NCBI GenBank assembly: GCA_036873755.1
Contig: JAVTVY010025294.1
Coordinates: 46,541-110,540 of the forward strand
Direction of reading: 5' to 3'
Length of the DNA: 64,000 nucleotides
Source: Hanleya hanleyi
Lineage: Eukaryota > Mollusca > Polyplacophora > Lepidopleurida > Hanleyidae
Below the pieces are notes generated by a model, which did no database searches, was not told the origin of the DNA, and saw nothing but the letters and a program-made list of their open reading frames with translations. The first letter of the stretch is position 1. Each line of letters opens with the position of its first letter. A program made the position numbers and the translations under genes. Shown piece by piece: positions 1-11,264 of the stretch.

Positions 1-205
1 TGTTGTATCTCAGGTACGCTTTTATTGTACCTGTTCATGTGGCAACATGAATGATATGACCACACGGCCCCTAGCACCGGCATAAGCGGTATTAGATACA
101 AATCTAGAGAGCTATGATGGAAATGCTCTGACAACTCGTATACTGGTAATTGGTGAGCTGTTTCGCTGTGACAACTCGTACATTGGAGATTGGTGAGCTG
201 TATCG
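1..205. repeat. Penelope-associated repeat, copy A, left part
   Basis: This is the left part of a repeat seen again at 2211-2705, 12512-12835 and 13750-14120. Recognisable shared strings are the pair ggtacgcttttattgtacct (a short inverted repeat around ttttatt) and ggcccctagcaccggcataa. It breaks at 205, where a TIR transposon (206-1908) begins, and it resumes at 1909. The association with a reverse transcriptase fragment at 13.25-13.50 kb, flanked by two copies, suggests a pseudo-LTR-like sequence of a Penelope-type retroelement. The identity between copies is seen directly; the family assignment is inferred. Confidence 0.7.
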
Positions 206-1908
206 GGGTCATTCTCACGGAAAGGCACATTTTCACTTGGGGAAATATCTCAAAATCAACATCATCAATGACTACAAAATCTGATTTCAACAGAGTCTCC
301 ATTGACAAAACTCTTTATAACGCGCACAATAAATGCACACATTCCGAACAATAAACTTTTCGGAACACTTAACGGTGGAGTTGTCTTCAATCATGTCAGT
401 GGTGTTACACACGAATGATCAGTATATTGGGCACTAAGAGAACAGAAATAGAAAGATACACACATGCTAGGCAATAGATTGCATGTAACTATGACTAATG
501 ATGAAAAAATATTGAAGTTAAGAAAACAAGTTTGTTTTCAATATCCTAAGTATGCCACTTGGCTCACCAAAATCAGCCAATTGGACCGCATGTATCAACC
601 ATTCATGTAGATTCTGTATAATAAAACCTATTTATTCTTGATGCGGACTTTAAACTAATCGAGTTTGTTTCTTTTTCAAAATATGGGGCAATTTAAACAA
701 GTGTTTCTGAATTTCTAGACCATTCTTGCATCCGTAACACCACTGACAATCCGGTAACACCACTGACCTCGTGCAACACGTACCACTGATTAATTTGTTC
801 ATAGACGCAAAAATGCAGTTGCAAGTGAAGAATATTTAGGGGCAAAACAGGTATATGAAAAGCCTTCTGATAAAACTGCTTCTTCTTCTTCAAATAGTTA
901 TCTAACTGAAATGTAACACCAGTGACAACCCGGTAACACCAGTGACCTCGAGTAACACCACTGACCTCGTGTAACAACAGTGACCAATTTGTTCATAGAG
1001 GCAAAAATACAGCCGTGAGTGAAAGCGATCAAGGGGCAAAACACGTATATGACAAGACTCCTTAACTTAGTATTATTTGGAAGAAAGGTAAATTCAAGTT
1101 GTACTGAAATTTGGAGCAAAATCATCATTTTTGTCAATGGTGTTACCCTACAAATAGTAACACCACTGACAGGTAACACCACTGACATTTTGGAAGGAAT
1201 TAATTGCTGCTCCCTCGTATATTGTCGTGACGGTCCAAGAACAATGATTTTGTAATTCATACGCACATTTCTTTATTACCAGTTAATATTTTTACTCGGG
1301 AGCCACTACATGTTGATCCTGACACGTAACACCAGTGACCGGTAATAAACATACGCTGAAAATTTGGAGCTAGAAATGACTGAAATACTGAAAAGAGTTT
1401 CATAAAACACTTCTTATGGAATCTCAAGCTTACCCGCGCTTGGAAAAGAAGCCGCCTGGTGGCAAAACTTTGTTTCTAATTTAAGCGTTCGCTTTTTGGC
1501 TCCGATTTCAGTTACAGTAACACCAATGACCCGAAAACCAGTTACAGACCTTTGCCCATGCCATTTTCACAAGATAATCTGCCCTTGTAAACAATATATT
1601 CAAATATTGAAAGAACAGATGCAGCTGGTTGCCAGAAAGGTAGAATAATGTAGAACAAAAGAATTTCTGGCAACTTTATCGTGGTATCAAGTAGGTCACT
1701 ACAGCCAGTTACAAGTCTATTTTACCGTAAATTGAGGGTTCTGGTGAAAATTTACCCGAAAAAATCAATCGGGACAGTGCTTGCAATAAGTTATTCGTAC
1801 TCTACTAAATGAATACTACGAACAATCTGAATTTTTTCAGACATAAGACTGGTTAGAAGAAAATTTGGGTCGAGTGACACGAATTGCGCCTTTCCGTGAG
1901 AATGACCC
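206..1908. mobile_element. 1.7-kb non-autonomous TIR DNA transposon with internal 14-mer iterons
   Basis: The ends are inverted repeats: GGGTCATTCTCACGGAAAGG at 206 is matched by its reverse complement ending at 1908, with a few more matching bases inward. The element splits a repeat that is uninterrupted elsewhere (for example at 2411-2425). It is flanked by ATCG on both sides (202-205 and 1909-1912), consistent with a 4-bp target duplication. No transposase-like ORF is present; the open frames at 693-1266 only read through repeated motifs. The superfamily is unknown to me. Confidence 0.75.
387..1532. repeat. Interspersed 14-base iterons GTAACACCASTGAC inside the TIR element
   Basis: About twelve copies of GTAACACCACTGAC or GTAACACCAGTGAC, some with one or two changes, lie at about 391, 735, 751, 915, 931, 951, 971, 1137, 1158, 1173, 1325 and 1515. 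Most are in the + orientation and the copies at about 391 and 1137 are inverted. Spacing is irregular, about 15-20 bp within clusters at 735-765, 915-985 and 1158-1190, so this is not a simple tandem repeat. Such subterminal iterons often bind transposase, but no binding function is shown here. Confidence 0.75.
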
Positions 1909-2210
1909 ATCGTCGTCAGATGTAAATGACGGCAATTAACACAAAAGACTAGTCTGTAAGGCCCGATGTCGACCCAGCATCAACTTCCCACAAATGCCAA
2001 CATATATCAAAGACCAGAAGGTCTGTACAGGGGGCGGGCCTCCGGGACGAAACGTCCACCAGCAGAATCTCGCCATATACAGGTAAAAATTACAACACAT
2101 ATAAGGGAAGTGGGAAGAGGTGCCGACATACTGACTGCGTCACATGACTTCACAGAATAGTCTTCTGGTTAATCTATTCGAAAGCACATACCAAGAATCT
2201 AGCGATTCGT
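1909..2210. repeat. Penelope-associated repeat, copy A, right part
   Basis: This is the continuation of the repeat interrupted at 205. It holds the GC-rich segment ctgtacagggggcgggcc (about 2023-2040), with gggacgaaacgtccaccag just downstream, which recur in copies B and D. The ORF at 1966-2160 only reflects repeat sequence. The unit ends with gattcgtgatatgtg, and copy B follows head-to-tail. Confidence 0.7.
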
Positions 2211-2705
2211 GATATGTGTTGTATCTCCGGTACGCTTTTATTGTACCTGTTCATGTGGCAACTTGGATGATATGACCACACGGCCCCTAGCACCGGCATA
2301 AGCGGTATTAGATACAAATCTAGAGAGCTATGATGGAAATGCTCTGACAACTCATATACTGGTAATTGGTGAGCTGTTTCGCTGTGACAACTCGTACATT
2401 GGAAATTGGTGAGCTGTATCGTCGTCAGATGTAAATGACGGTAATTAACACAAAAGACTAGTCTGTAAGGCCCGATGTCGACCCAGCATCAACTTCCCAC
2501 AAATGCCAACATATATCAAAGACCAAAAGGTCTGTACAGGGGGCGGGCCTCGGGGACGAAACGTCCACCAGCAGAATCTCGCCATATACAGGTAAAAAAT
2601 TACAACACATATAAGGGAAGTGGGAAGAGGTGCCGACATACTGACTGCGTCACATGACTTCACAGAATAGTCTTCTGGTTAACCTATTCTAAAGCACATA
2701 CCAAA
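2211..2705. repeat. Penelope-associated repeat, copy B (complete, about 495 bp)
   Basis: This is a head-to-tail second copy of the unit, uninterrupted, running from gatatgtgttgtatctc to gcacataccaaattc. It provides the reference for the empty site of the 206-1908 transposon. Its minus strand has a frame (2445-2663) that is also open, with similar residues, in copy D. The frame may therefore once have been coding, but I recognise no protein in it. Confidence 0.7.
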
Positions 2706-2829
2706 TTCTTATTATTAAATTTGTTAATTAGGGTATGTTGTGATTCCATAATGAGGCTGTGCGATCCATGTCGATGATCATGATTTTGCCTACACCTCGA
2801 GGGATGACGGTAACTTTGGGGTGGCCCTG

Positions 2830-4922
2830 AAAAGGACCGTTGCGAGAGCGACATGCGTTTTTAGCGGGATTGAGACCGTTTTCGAGAACCGTTATGATAC
2901 CATGCGGTATTATCACTCAGTGATAGATGGTTTTGAATTTCGAATAATATTTGAACAAATATATATCAGTTTGTGTAATTTCAATTCTGATTTATAACTG
3001 TGCAAGTTTTAAATGCACACCCAAAGCCTGTTTTATCGAACTATTTGATTCGGCTGTTTCTGTGGTGGACACTGACGGGGAATTCTGGAAATGAATTAGA
3101 ACACGGCCGATTTGTACCATATAGAATAGACAAGAATATTTCTTTATTTATGCTTATATTCCAAAGGGTTGACGTAAACAGAGAAACAATAAATTGACAA
3201 TGTTTGGCGGCCTCGGCCTTGACAATCTCGACTCCAAACTATATGCATCGTCGGATGAATGATGTAACTAGTTTATTGAACAGAAAAATCGTTTGGCTTG
3301 TATCTGGATCTAGTTTCATTAAATTTTAGTGTACATTTATTGAGATATCTACTTCTAAGTCGCTTGACTTCGGTCTCGGAGCGTCGATTCCAAAAATGAG
3401 GAGGGAAAAAAGAATAAAAATAAAAAATACGGGGCGGCCGAATATTTCGGGGCGGGTGGTGATGCTAAACAGGAAACTTTTTTAACCAGCCTAATGTTCG
3501 CGAATTACGATATTGCCCTGTACGTAGACTTTTGGCATGGAGTGACGAGCATACGAGTTTTAGACAATAGCCCCAAACTAACAGCTAATTATCTTACTGT
3601 CTATCTGTTTTCGTATGTATATATTTATTAGCTCATAATAAGGATGTATGGAAATATTGATCCTTGATTTCACATCATCAATCCTAAATTTGTACAAACC
3701 ACCATCTTAGAATTGGCCCGGATCGTTTCGGACACAGGGCTAAGTAGCACTGTTGTGTCAGAGATATATTTTTTTAAATTTTCAATTTTGAAATTTCATT
3801 TTTTTTTTTTTAAATCACTAAATTATCATATAGCTTACTATAATACTCATACGTGGCCATATTTTAAAGCGAGAGCCCGTGTTTGTCAAGCATGGAAAAT
3901 TACACTATATATAAAGACCAATTTATCTGGTAAGCAATAATTCTCAATTATTCCTAGATGGTATGGCCCATTCACACACCAGGCTAACCGGAAATTTTAC
4001 AAGATTGGAATAAAAATGTCAACCTGAACAGTCACCAGGCTAACTTATAGAGTCTTACGAAAGCTTTGAGCGCTTCAGTATTAATTATCAATTATTCGGG
4101 TCGGTTTTAATCATTCCCGAAACGCCAGATCTGAAAATATTCAAAATACCGTTTGTGAATTTCTATGAAACATCAGTAATGCAAAGCAAAGGTACACATC
4201 AGAATAATTTTACTTCCTCCGTTGCTGTGATAACAACAACCAGCAATAATCTTCAATTGCCCCAACAATGCATATTAGAAATCCGGGCTACAAACCGGCC
4301 TCGTTTTGATAGGATCATGCGCAATGCTGATGTTTTGATTTCGCATCCTGACTTCACGCTCCGCATTGTTTTGATTTCGCATCCTGACTTCGCGCTCCGC
4401 ATTGTTTTGATTTCGCATCCTGACTTCGCGCTCTGCATTGTTTTGATTTCGCATCCTGACTTCGCGCTCCGCATTGTTTTGATTTCGCATCCTGACCTCG
4501 CGCTTCGCATTGTTTTGATTTCGCATCCTAACTTCGCGCTCCACATTGTTTTGATTTCGCATCCTGACTTCGCGCTTCGCATCCTGACTTCGCGCTCCGC
4601 TTCCAGTCTTTGCATTGTATTGTTTTGATTTCGCATCCTGACTTCGCGCTTCGCATTGTTTTGATTTCGCATCCTGACTTCGTGCTGCATGTTTTGATTT
4701 CGCCACTTCGCATCCTGCCTTCGCGACTTCGCATCCTGAGTTCGCGCTTCGCATCCTGACTTCGCATCCTGACTTCGCGCTTCGCATCGTGGCTTCGCAC
4801 TTCGCATCCTGCCTTCGCATCCTGACTTCGCGCTTCGCATCCTGCCTTCGTTCTTCGCATCCTGCCTTTGTGTGTCGGTCCAGATTCATAACACAATACA
4901 GCGATGTCCCTTCTCGGCCATC
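2830..4922. repeat. Segmental tandem duplication, unit A
   Basis: From aaaaggaccgttgcgagagc at about 2830, the sequence is collinear with 4932-7335 through AT-rich DNA (2940-4320) and a terminal minisatellite. It ends in the string tacagcgatgtcccttctcg. The two units differ by scattered substitutions and small indels, and by the length of the poly-T tract and the minisatellite. No gene is supported inside. Confidence 0.85.
4335..4880. repeat. Degenerate minisatellite built on TTCGCATCCTGACTTCGCGC
   Basis: About 18-20 tandem units of roughly 18 or 36 bp use the modules TTCGCATCCTGACTTCGCGC and attgttttgatttcgcat. The 3' part loses the second module. Because the period is a multiple of three, the minus strand stays open in several frames (4253-5019) and gives long RMRNQN/REV repeats. 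I regard these as non-coding artefacts. Confidence 0.85.
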
Positions 4923-4931
4923 CTATGATGC

Positions 4932-7335
4932 GAAAAGGACCGTTGCGAGAGCGACATGCGTTTTTAGCGGGGTTGAGACCGTTTCCGAGAACCGTTATGA
5001 TACCATGCGGTATTATCACTCAGTGATAGATGGTTTTGAATTTCGAATAATATTTGAACAAATATATATCAATTTGTGTACTTTCAATTCTGGTTTATAA
5101 CTGTGCAAGTTTTAAATGCACATCCAAAGCCTGTTTTATCGAACTATTTGATTTGGCTGTTTCTGTGGTGGATACTGACGGGGAATTCTGGAAATGAATT
5201 AGATCACGGCTGATTTGTACCATACAGAATAGACAAGAATATCTCTTTATTTATGCTTATATTTCAAAGGGTTGATGTAAACAGAGAAACAATAAATTGA
5301 CAATGTTTGGCGGCCTCGGCCTTAAAAATCTCGACTTCGGACTCCAAACTATATGCATCGTCGGATGAATGATGTAACCAGTTTATTGAACAGAAAAATC
5401 ATTTGGCTTGTATCTGGGTCTAGTTTCAATAAATGTTAGTGTACATTTATTGAGATATCTACTTCTAAGTCGCTTGACTTCGGTCTCGGAGCGTCGATTC
5501 CAAAGATGAGGGGGAAAAAAAAGGATAAAAATAAAAAATACGGGGCGGCCGAATATTTCGGGGCGGGCGGTGATGCTAAACAGGAAACTTTTTTAACCAG
5601 CCTAATGTTCGCGAATTACGATATTGCCCTGTATACGTAGACGTTTGGCATGGAGTGACGAGCATACGAGTTTTAGACAATAGCCCCAATTGTCTATCTG
5701 TTTCCGTGTGTATATACTTATTAGCACATAATAAGGATGTATGGAAATATTGATCCTTGATTTCACATTTTATATCATCAATCCTAAATTTGTACAAACC
5801 TCCATCTTAGAATTGGCCCGGATCGTTTCGGACACAGGGCTAAGTAGCACTGTTGTGTCAGAGATATATATTTTAAAATTTTTAATTTAAATTGCTTTTT
5901 TAATTTTAAAATTTTAATTTTTTTCAATTTTAATTTTTTTTTTTTTTTTTTAGAATCACTAAATTATCATATAGCTTACTATAATACTCATACGTGGTCA
6001 TATTTTAAAGTGAGAGCCCGTGTTTGCCAAGCATGGAAAATTACACTATATACACCAATTTATCTGGTAAGCAATAATTCTCAATTATTCCTAGATGGTA
6101 TGGCCCATTCACACACCAGGCTAACTGGAAATTTTGCAAGATTGGAATAAAAATGTCAACCTGAACAGTCACCAGGCTGACTTAGAGTCTTAAGCAAGCT
6201 TTGAGCGCTTCAGTATTAATTATCAATTATTCGGGTTGGTTTTAATCATTCCCGAAACACCAGATCTGAAAATATATTCAAATACCATTTGTGAATTTCT
6301 ATAAAACATCAGTAATGCAAAGCAAAGGTACACATCAGAATAATTTTATTTCCTCCGTTGCTGTGATAACAACAACCAGCAATAATCTTCAATTGCCCCT
6401 ACAATGCATATTAGGAATCAGGGCTACAAACCGGCCTCGTTTTGATAGGATCATGCGCAATGCTGATGTTTTGATTTCGCATCCTGACTTCGCGCTCTGC
6501 ATTGTTTTGATTTCGCATCCTGACTTCGCGCTTCGCTGTTTTGATTTCGCATCCTGACTTCGCGCTTCGCTGTTTTGATTTCGCATCCTGACCTCGCGCT
6601 TCGCTGTTTTGATTTCGCATCCTGACTTCGCGCTCCGCATTGTTTTCATTTCGCATCCTGACTTCGCGCTTCGCTGTTTTGATTTCGCATCCTGACTTCG
6701 CGCTTCGCTGTTTTGATTTCGCATCCTGACCTCGAGCTTCGCTGTTTTGATTTCGCATCCTGACTTCGCGCTCCGCATTGTTTTGATTTCGCATCCTGAC
6801 TTCGCGCTTCGCATCCTGACTTCGCATCCTGCCTTCGCGCTTCGCATCCTGACTTCGCATCCTGACCTCGCGCTCCGCTTCCAGTCTTTGCATTGTATTG
6901 TTTTGATTTCGCATCCTGACTTCGCGCTTCGCATCCTGGCTTCGCCACTTCGCATCCTGGCTTCGCCACTTCGCATCCTGGCTTCGCATTGTTTTGATTT
7001 CGCATCCTGATTTCGCGCTGCATGTTATGATTTCGCATCCTGACTTCGCGCTTCGCATCCTGGCCTCGCGACTTCGCATCCTGCCTTCGCGACTTCGCGA
7101 CTTCGCATCCTGACTTCGCGCTTCGCATCCTGACTTCGCATCCTGACTTCGCGCTTCGCATCGTGGCTTCGCACTTCGCATCCTGCTTTCGCATCCTGAC
7201 TTCGCGCTTCGCATCCTGCCTTCGTTCTTCGCATCCTGGCTTCGCGACTTCGCACCTGCCTTCGCGACTTCGCATCCTGCCTTCGTGTGTCGGTCCCGAT
7301 TCATAACACAATACAGCGATGTCCCTTCTCGGCCA
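4932..7335. repeat. Segmental tandem duplication, unit B
   Basis: This is the second copy of the 2830-4922 unit, joined after ten bases (ctatgatgcg). It carries a longer poly-T region near 5890-5952 and a longer terminal minisatellite. It ends at about 7335 in the same cagcgatgtcccttctcggc string as unit A. This pattern fits unequal exchange or a local duplication. Confidence 0.85.
6468..7285. repeat. Minisatellite of unit B, paralogous to 4335-4880
   Basis: The modules are the same as in unit A, but the block is expanded to about 820 bp. It includes a variant in which cttcgctgttttgatttcgc replaces the attg module, and a run of three ctggcttcgccacttcgcat units near 6940-6985. Minus-strand open frames (6389-7311) are by-products. 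Confidence 0.85.
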
Positions 7336-7384
7336 TCATACTTGTCAGCGAGACTTCAAATACGCCGGTTTTCCTGAGAATCAT

Positions 7385-7505
7385 CTGGAATGTTCGGCAA
7401 TCTTCGGCAAATCTCCAGGAATATAATGTTCGGTCATCTTCGGCAATGTCCAAGAATCTTCGATCTTCTCCGGCAATGTCCGGTCATATCCGGTCTTATA
7501 TATAG
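7385..7505. repeat. Short degenerate TCGGCAATGTCC / TCCGGTCATATCC repeat
   Basis: Units such as atcttcggcaatgtccaaga and catatccggtcttatata repeat several times. Related strings occur near 26225-26310 and 25160-25200, so this is a dispersed low-complexity family. No gene is seen. Confidence 0.55.
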
Positions 7506-7514
7506 CCTTTATCT

Positions 7515-7713
7515 GCCCTTCCAAAGCATCAATGGAATGCATGGAACAGGGTCCCCGACAATATCGCCATCTATTTGCCTAGCATAAATGGCAAGTGGGG
7601 AACCCTCAGTTTCTTCATACAGCGGGAGAATGGGAAGGATCCCAGCGGGAATTGAACCCGGGTCGCTCTCTCCAGAACCAGACACGCTATCCATTTACAC
7701 CACGAGTCCGCCC
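7515..7713 (-). mobile_element. tRNA-derived SINE-like unit
   Basis: On the minus strand, positions 7713-7637 look like a tRNA head. An A-box-like segment (TGGTGTAAATGGATAGCG) lies at about 7684-7701 and a B-box-like GGGTTCAATTCCC at 7647-7659. The anticodon arm does not pair properly, so this is not a functional tRNA. The sequence downstream on the minus strand to about 7515 would be the SINE body. No poly-A tail or target duplication was identified. Confidence 0.5.
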
Positions 7714-8050
7714 ATACAAGGCAAGGTTGAAAATAGCTTATATATATCAACCAGAGGACCGATCACTATACAGCTTGGTGCAGGTCCATACTGGCACACT
7801 AACACAACTACCCGTGCCCAGAATCTGCCGACCCTGCATGAGGCATTTCAAACCTTTATGGAGACGCAGCTGGGGACGGGAAATTATCTTTTTCAACCTC
7901 CAAAATAAAGATGTCCGTTCAATGATGATCGACAATGCATAGGCCGTTGGGCTAGGACGTTAAGGTATTGAGACGGGCATTGACGGGCGTTACTGTCTAT
8001 ACAAGCAAGTGTATTCCCAAAACACGCACAGTCGACGTTCAACCATCAAC

Positions 8051-8572
8051 ATGGGTTATACATGCTCTGAGTGCGAACGCACGTTCATCAGACATTACGA
8101 TATGATGCGACACCAGAAAACTTTCCATCCAGACTCCGAGGAGCCCACTGAGGAGGCAGATACAGAGACTGCTGAGAGTCTATTTACTGATACGGAGAGC
8201 TTGATCTCAGATAGTCGGCCTACATCCCAAGGAAGTGAGGACGAACCAACCTTTTGAGATCGTATTGTGATAGCAGCTATCAATACTCGCGCTGCAGCGA
8301 TCGAGGACGCCGGACAGGATAACTTACAACAGGCGTACATCCAAATGCGTCCCAGCATCAGGAAAACAGCCATGGCGATCTATGAACAGTATACCCTATA
8401 ACCGCTTGAAATGAAAGGCGACCCCACGCACAGGTCCATCATGAAGACCAAGCGTCACTTGAAAGAGGATATGGGGCTACCACCCACTGAGACCCTGAAA
8501 AATGCGATCAGAATGCGCAAACAACTGTTTGGGCTGCCTGAACAATATCCTGGACTATCCGACGAGGATTAG
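8051..8572 (+). pseudogene. Broken C2H2 zinc-finger protein gene, probably Polinton-associated
   Basis: Starting at ATG 8051, one frame runs to TAG 8570-8572 (174 codons) but contains two in-frame stops, TGA 8255-8257 and TAA 8399-8401. Residues 4-25 form one C2H2 finger: Cys-x2-Cys, then FIRHYDMMRHQKTFH with the two histidines. An acidic Ser/Thr/Glu-rich linker follows. The C-terminal third is a helical region containing HLKEDMGLPPTETLKNAIRM and ending in PGLSDED. A second copy of this C-terminal segment lies at 10500-10612, inside an inverted-repeat element, which argues for a mobile-element origin. A finger plus downstream helices suggests nucleic-acid binding, but the precise role is unknown. 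An AATAAA follows at about 8703. Confidence 0.65.
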
Positions 8573-8811
8573 AACAAACGGACCAGAGCCAACATGGCCG
8601 AAGATTGAACTTTCTGAAATGGCGAGTTCTGATTGGACAAGAGCATACTTGTAAACATACCCAACGCGGCTCCCCCAGCGTGGGTATGATGTACTGGAGG
8701 GAATAATAAACTATATGAACACTTATGAACGTGTTGATCTTGCGCTTTTTATATATTCAAACCCAATCCTAAATTTGTACACACCCACTAAGCCACCCTG
8801 CCTCTCGGCAG

Positions 8812-8912
8812 GCCACCACCACCGGGCGTTGATCGGTGTCAACGCCCGGTGGTGGTGGTGGTGTTGGTGGTGGTGGTGTTGGTGGTGGTGGTGTCATCGA
8901 CCGGTGGTGGTA
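8812..8912. repeat. GGGCGTTGA hairpin plus (GGT)n tract, copy 1
   Basis: An inverted repeat, accaccgggcgttgatcggt followed by gtcaacgcccggtggt, forms a strong hairpin. It runs into a GGT-rich microsatellite to about 8912. The same arrangement recurs at 10150-10235 and 11705-11790. Confidence 0.75.
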
Positions 8913-8924
8913 GGGCCTGTATAT

Positions 8925-9760
8925 ATAGGGATGAACTCGTGTCCCTTATCAGTCCATATATATTTAGACACCAATCCAACCCGACGCTACCCCAGGAGAA
9001 CTTGAAAATCAGGCTACCCACGGACCAATCGGACCACTATGGGTCCATCTTAACCCCAAAATGTCCATTTCAATGCACTTTTTCTACTGCGCATGCGCAG
9101 ACACGTTATTCTCACCCCACACCTATCCAGCTGGACGCTCTCCCACGAGAGCTTCACACTGATACCTCCCACTATCCATTCTGATCATTATGGGTCCACC
9201 TCGACCCCCAAAACTCCCGTTCCCATGCCCTTTTCCCACAATCCCTATCTGCGCATGCGCAGAATGTTGAAAACGGACGACACACTAGTCCAGTCGGATA
9301 GTCCCTCACTTGAGCGTCACGATGATACCTCACACGGCCCAATCGGACAACTATTGGTCCGTCCCGACCACAAAGCGTCCCTTCTTATACCCCTTTTCTA
9401 CTGCGCGTCGAATGACGTCAGTTCCACCCCACACCAGTTGGACGCCATCCAGTTGGACGCTACCACACGAATGCTTCACACTGATACATCACTCGACCCA
9501 ATCGGGCCACTATAGGCCAACCTTGACCGCAAAACGTCCATTCCAATAAACTTTTTCTACTGCGCATGCGCAGAATGACGTCAGTTCCACGTCATACCCA
9601 TCCAGTCGGATGCTCCCTCACGATATCTCACTCGACCCAATTGGACCACTAGGAACCCACCTAGACCCCGAAACGTCCACCACAGCGCTACTTGCCCAGT
9701 GTGCATGCACAAAGTCACTTTTTCAAAAAAAATTAACCAATGGCTCCGCGACCCCTCCCA
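8925..9760. repeat. Satellite block 1 with GCGCATGCGC palindromes
   Basis: Degenerate tandem units of roughly 130-160 bp carry the strings tctactgcgcatgcgcaga, ccacgagagcttcacactga and gacctcccaaaacgtcc-like segments. Palindromic CTGCGCATGCGCAG-type sites occur near 9091, 9248 and 9560, with degenerate ones near 9402 and 9702. The family recurs at 11800-12510, 15150-15545, 31095-32050 and 63437-63515. ORFs here are not gene-like. Confidence 0.7.
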
Positions 9761-10152
9761 TCGTGTTCTACGTGGTGAGATGAGAAACACAAGATCCCAC
9801 AACCCATACCGCAAATGACCATGGCTGGGTTTCTCATTAAGTTAAACATTGTCAACGCCCTGGTGAATTAGCCCTGCAGCTTTGATTTTCTAGATATTCC
9901 ACGGAATTGACACTAATTCATCGAATTGCGGTGACGCCCGTCAACGCATTAACGCCCTAGCATAAAGCCTTGATGCCATGATGTAGATCGGTGAGAAAAC
10001 AACAAGGATGACAGGTCAATCTTTTTATTATGCCCTCCATCACAACACCAGGGTGCGGGTGCATCACAGGTACGTGCGCATGTGTACGATGACGTCACTT
10101 CCGAGCTCTGAGCTCCAAGATATCCAAGCTCATACTCCAAGAGCTCCGATCC

Positions 10153-10257
10153 ACGGGAGCTACCACCACCCCCGAGCGTTGACGGGCGTCAACGCCCGGT
10201 GGTGATGGTGGTGGTAGTGGTGGTGGTGGTGGTTACACACACGCCACACACACACAC

Positions 10258-10289
<32 letters not shown>

Positions 10290-10315
10290 ACACGGGCACA
10301 CACGCACACTGACTC
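10153..10315. repeat. Hairpin copy 2, (GGT)n and (CA)n microsatellites
   Basis: The hairpin gagcgttgacgggcgtcaac/gcccggtggtg lies at about 10158-10205, followed by GGT repeats to about 10235. A (CA)n/(ACAT)n microsatellite then runs to about 10315. Confidence 0.8.
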
Positions 10316-10499
10316 ACAGGTAACGCTACCAGGCAGCCGGATGGAAAAAGACCCTTAACTCCTCAAACGCACTCCATTGCACCTCCGAAACTCCTTTTTC
10401 TCCACTACTCCGAAGGATCTATAAATAGAACGGGGGTTTCCCCCAGAAAATTCCCCGAAGAGCAAATATAGTCCCACGAATGCTTCACGCTGATACCGC

Positions 10500-10612
10500 T
10501 TCGAGGAGGATATGGGGCTACCACCCTCCGAGGCCGTGGAAAATGCAATCAGAATGGGCAAACAACTGTTTCAGGACATGCTGCTTGAACAATATCCTGG
10601 CCTGCCCGGTTA
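10500..10612 (+). pseudogene. C-terminal fragment of the zinc-finger-associated gene
   Basis: The + frame reads EDMGLPPSEAVENAIRM and ends EQYPGLPG before a TAG. It is clearly paralogous to the last third of the ORF at 8051-8572. The zinc finger itself is missing. The following 200 bp also match the 3' flank of the first copy, including gtgggtatga and an AATAAA near 10825. Confidence 0.7.
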
Positions 10613-10911
10613 GGATTAGAACATACGGATCAGAGCGAACATGACCGAACATTGAACTTTCTCAAAGGACGGCTTTTGAATGGATGAGAGCAGCCGAAAA
10701 TACATCTAACGGGCAAGAACGAATATGACAGATGCAGCCCCAAATGGGGGCTTCTGATTGGACAAGAGCAAGGCCACATACCCAACGCGTCCCCCTAGCG
10801 TGGGTATGATTTACGGGAGGGGATAATAAAATGATTGACCTGTCGTCCTTGTTGTTCTCTCTCCGGTCTATATCATGGCGTCAAGGCGTTATGCTAGGGC
10901 GTTAAGGCGTA

Positions 10912-11264
10912 TACTCTCAGAAATATTCAGGGAATAATCCTGAATAGATCAGGCTGCACATCCACAACTCAATTTTAGGGATTTTACCTGAAATCCAGGG
11001 ATGATTCCCTGAATTTCAGAAAAAAAGATCTCCGAATGAGAGAATTTTTCCTGAAATTCAGGCAAATTTACCACCCTGATTAGTAAGTTCTCGACCCTAT
11101 TCAGGTAAAATCCCCTAAAATTCAGGTAATTGAGCTTTAATTCATGGATGATCTACCTGAATTTCAGGAAATCGTCCCTGGATTTCAGGTAAAATCCCTG
11201 AAATTGAGTTGTGGATGTGCAGCCTGATCTATTCAGGATTATTCCCTGAATATTTCTGAGAGTG
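10912..11264. mobile_element. 353-bp MITE with TA target duplication, inserted in an arm of the 9841-11378 element
   Basis: Long imperfect terminal inverted repeats begin TACTCTCAGAAATATTCAGG on the left and CACTCTCAGAAATATTCAGG on the reverse complement of the right end, and extend about 100 bp. TA dinucleotides flank both ends (10910-10911 and 11265-11266). The interior is rich in CCTGAAATTCAGG-type palindromes. No coding capacity. A TA duplication fits Tc1/mariner-type mobilisation, which is inferred. Confidence 0.8.

Noticed and set aside
2023..2060. Possible hammerhead ribozyme in the Penelope-associated repeat (gacgaaac core-like string)
   Set aside because: A GAAAC half is present, but I find no CTGANGA partner or pairing stem II on either strand. 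A covariance-model search would be decisive.
4253..7311. Long minus-strand ORFs rich in RMRNQN and REV repeats
   Set aside because: They are minisatellite read-through in several frames. The frames break outside the repeat.
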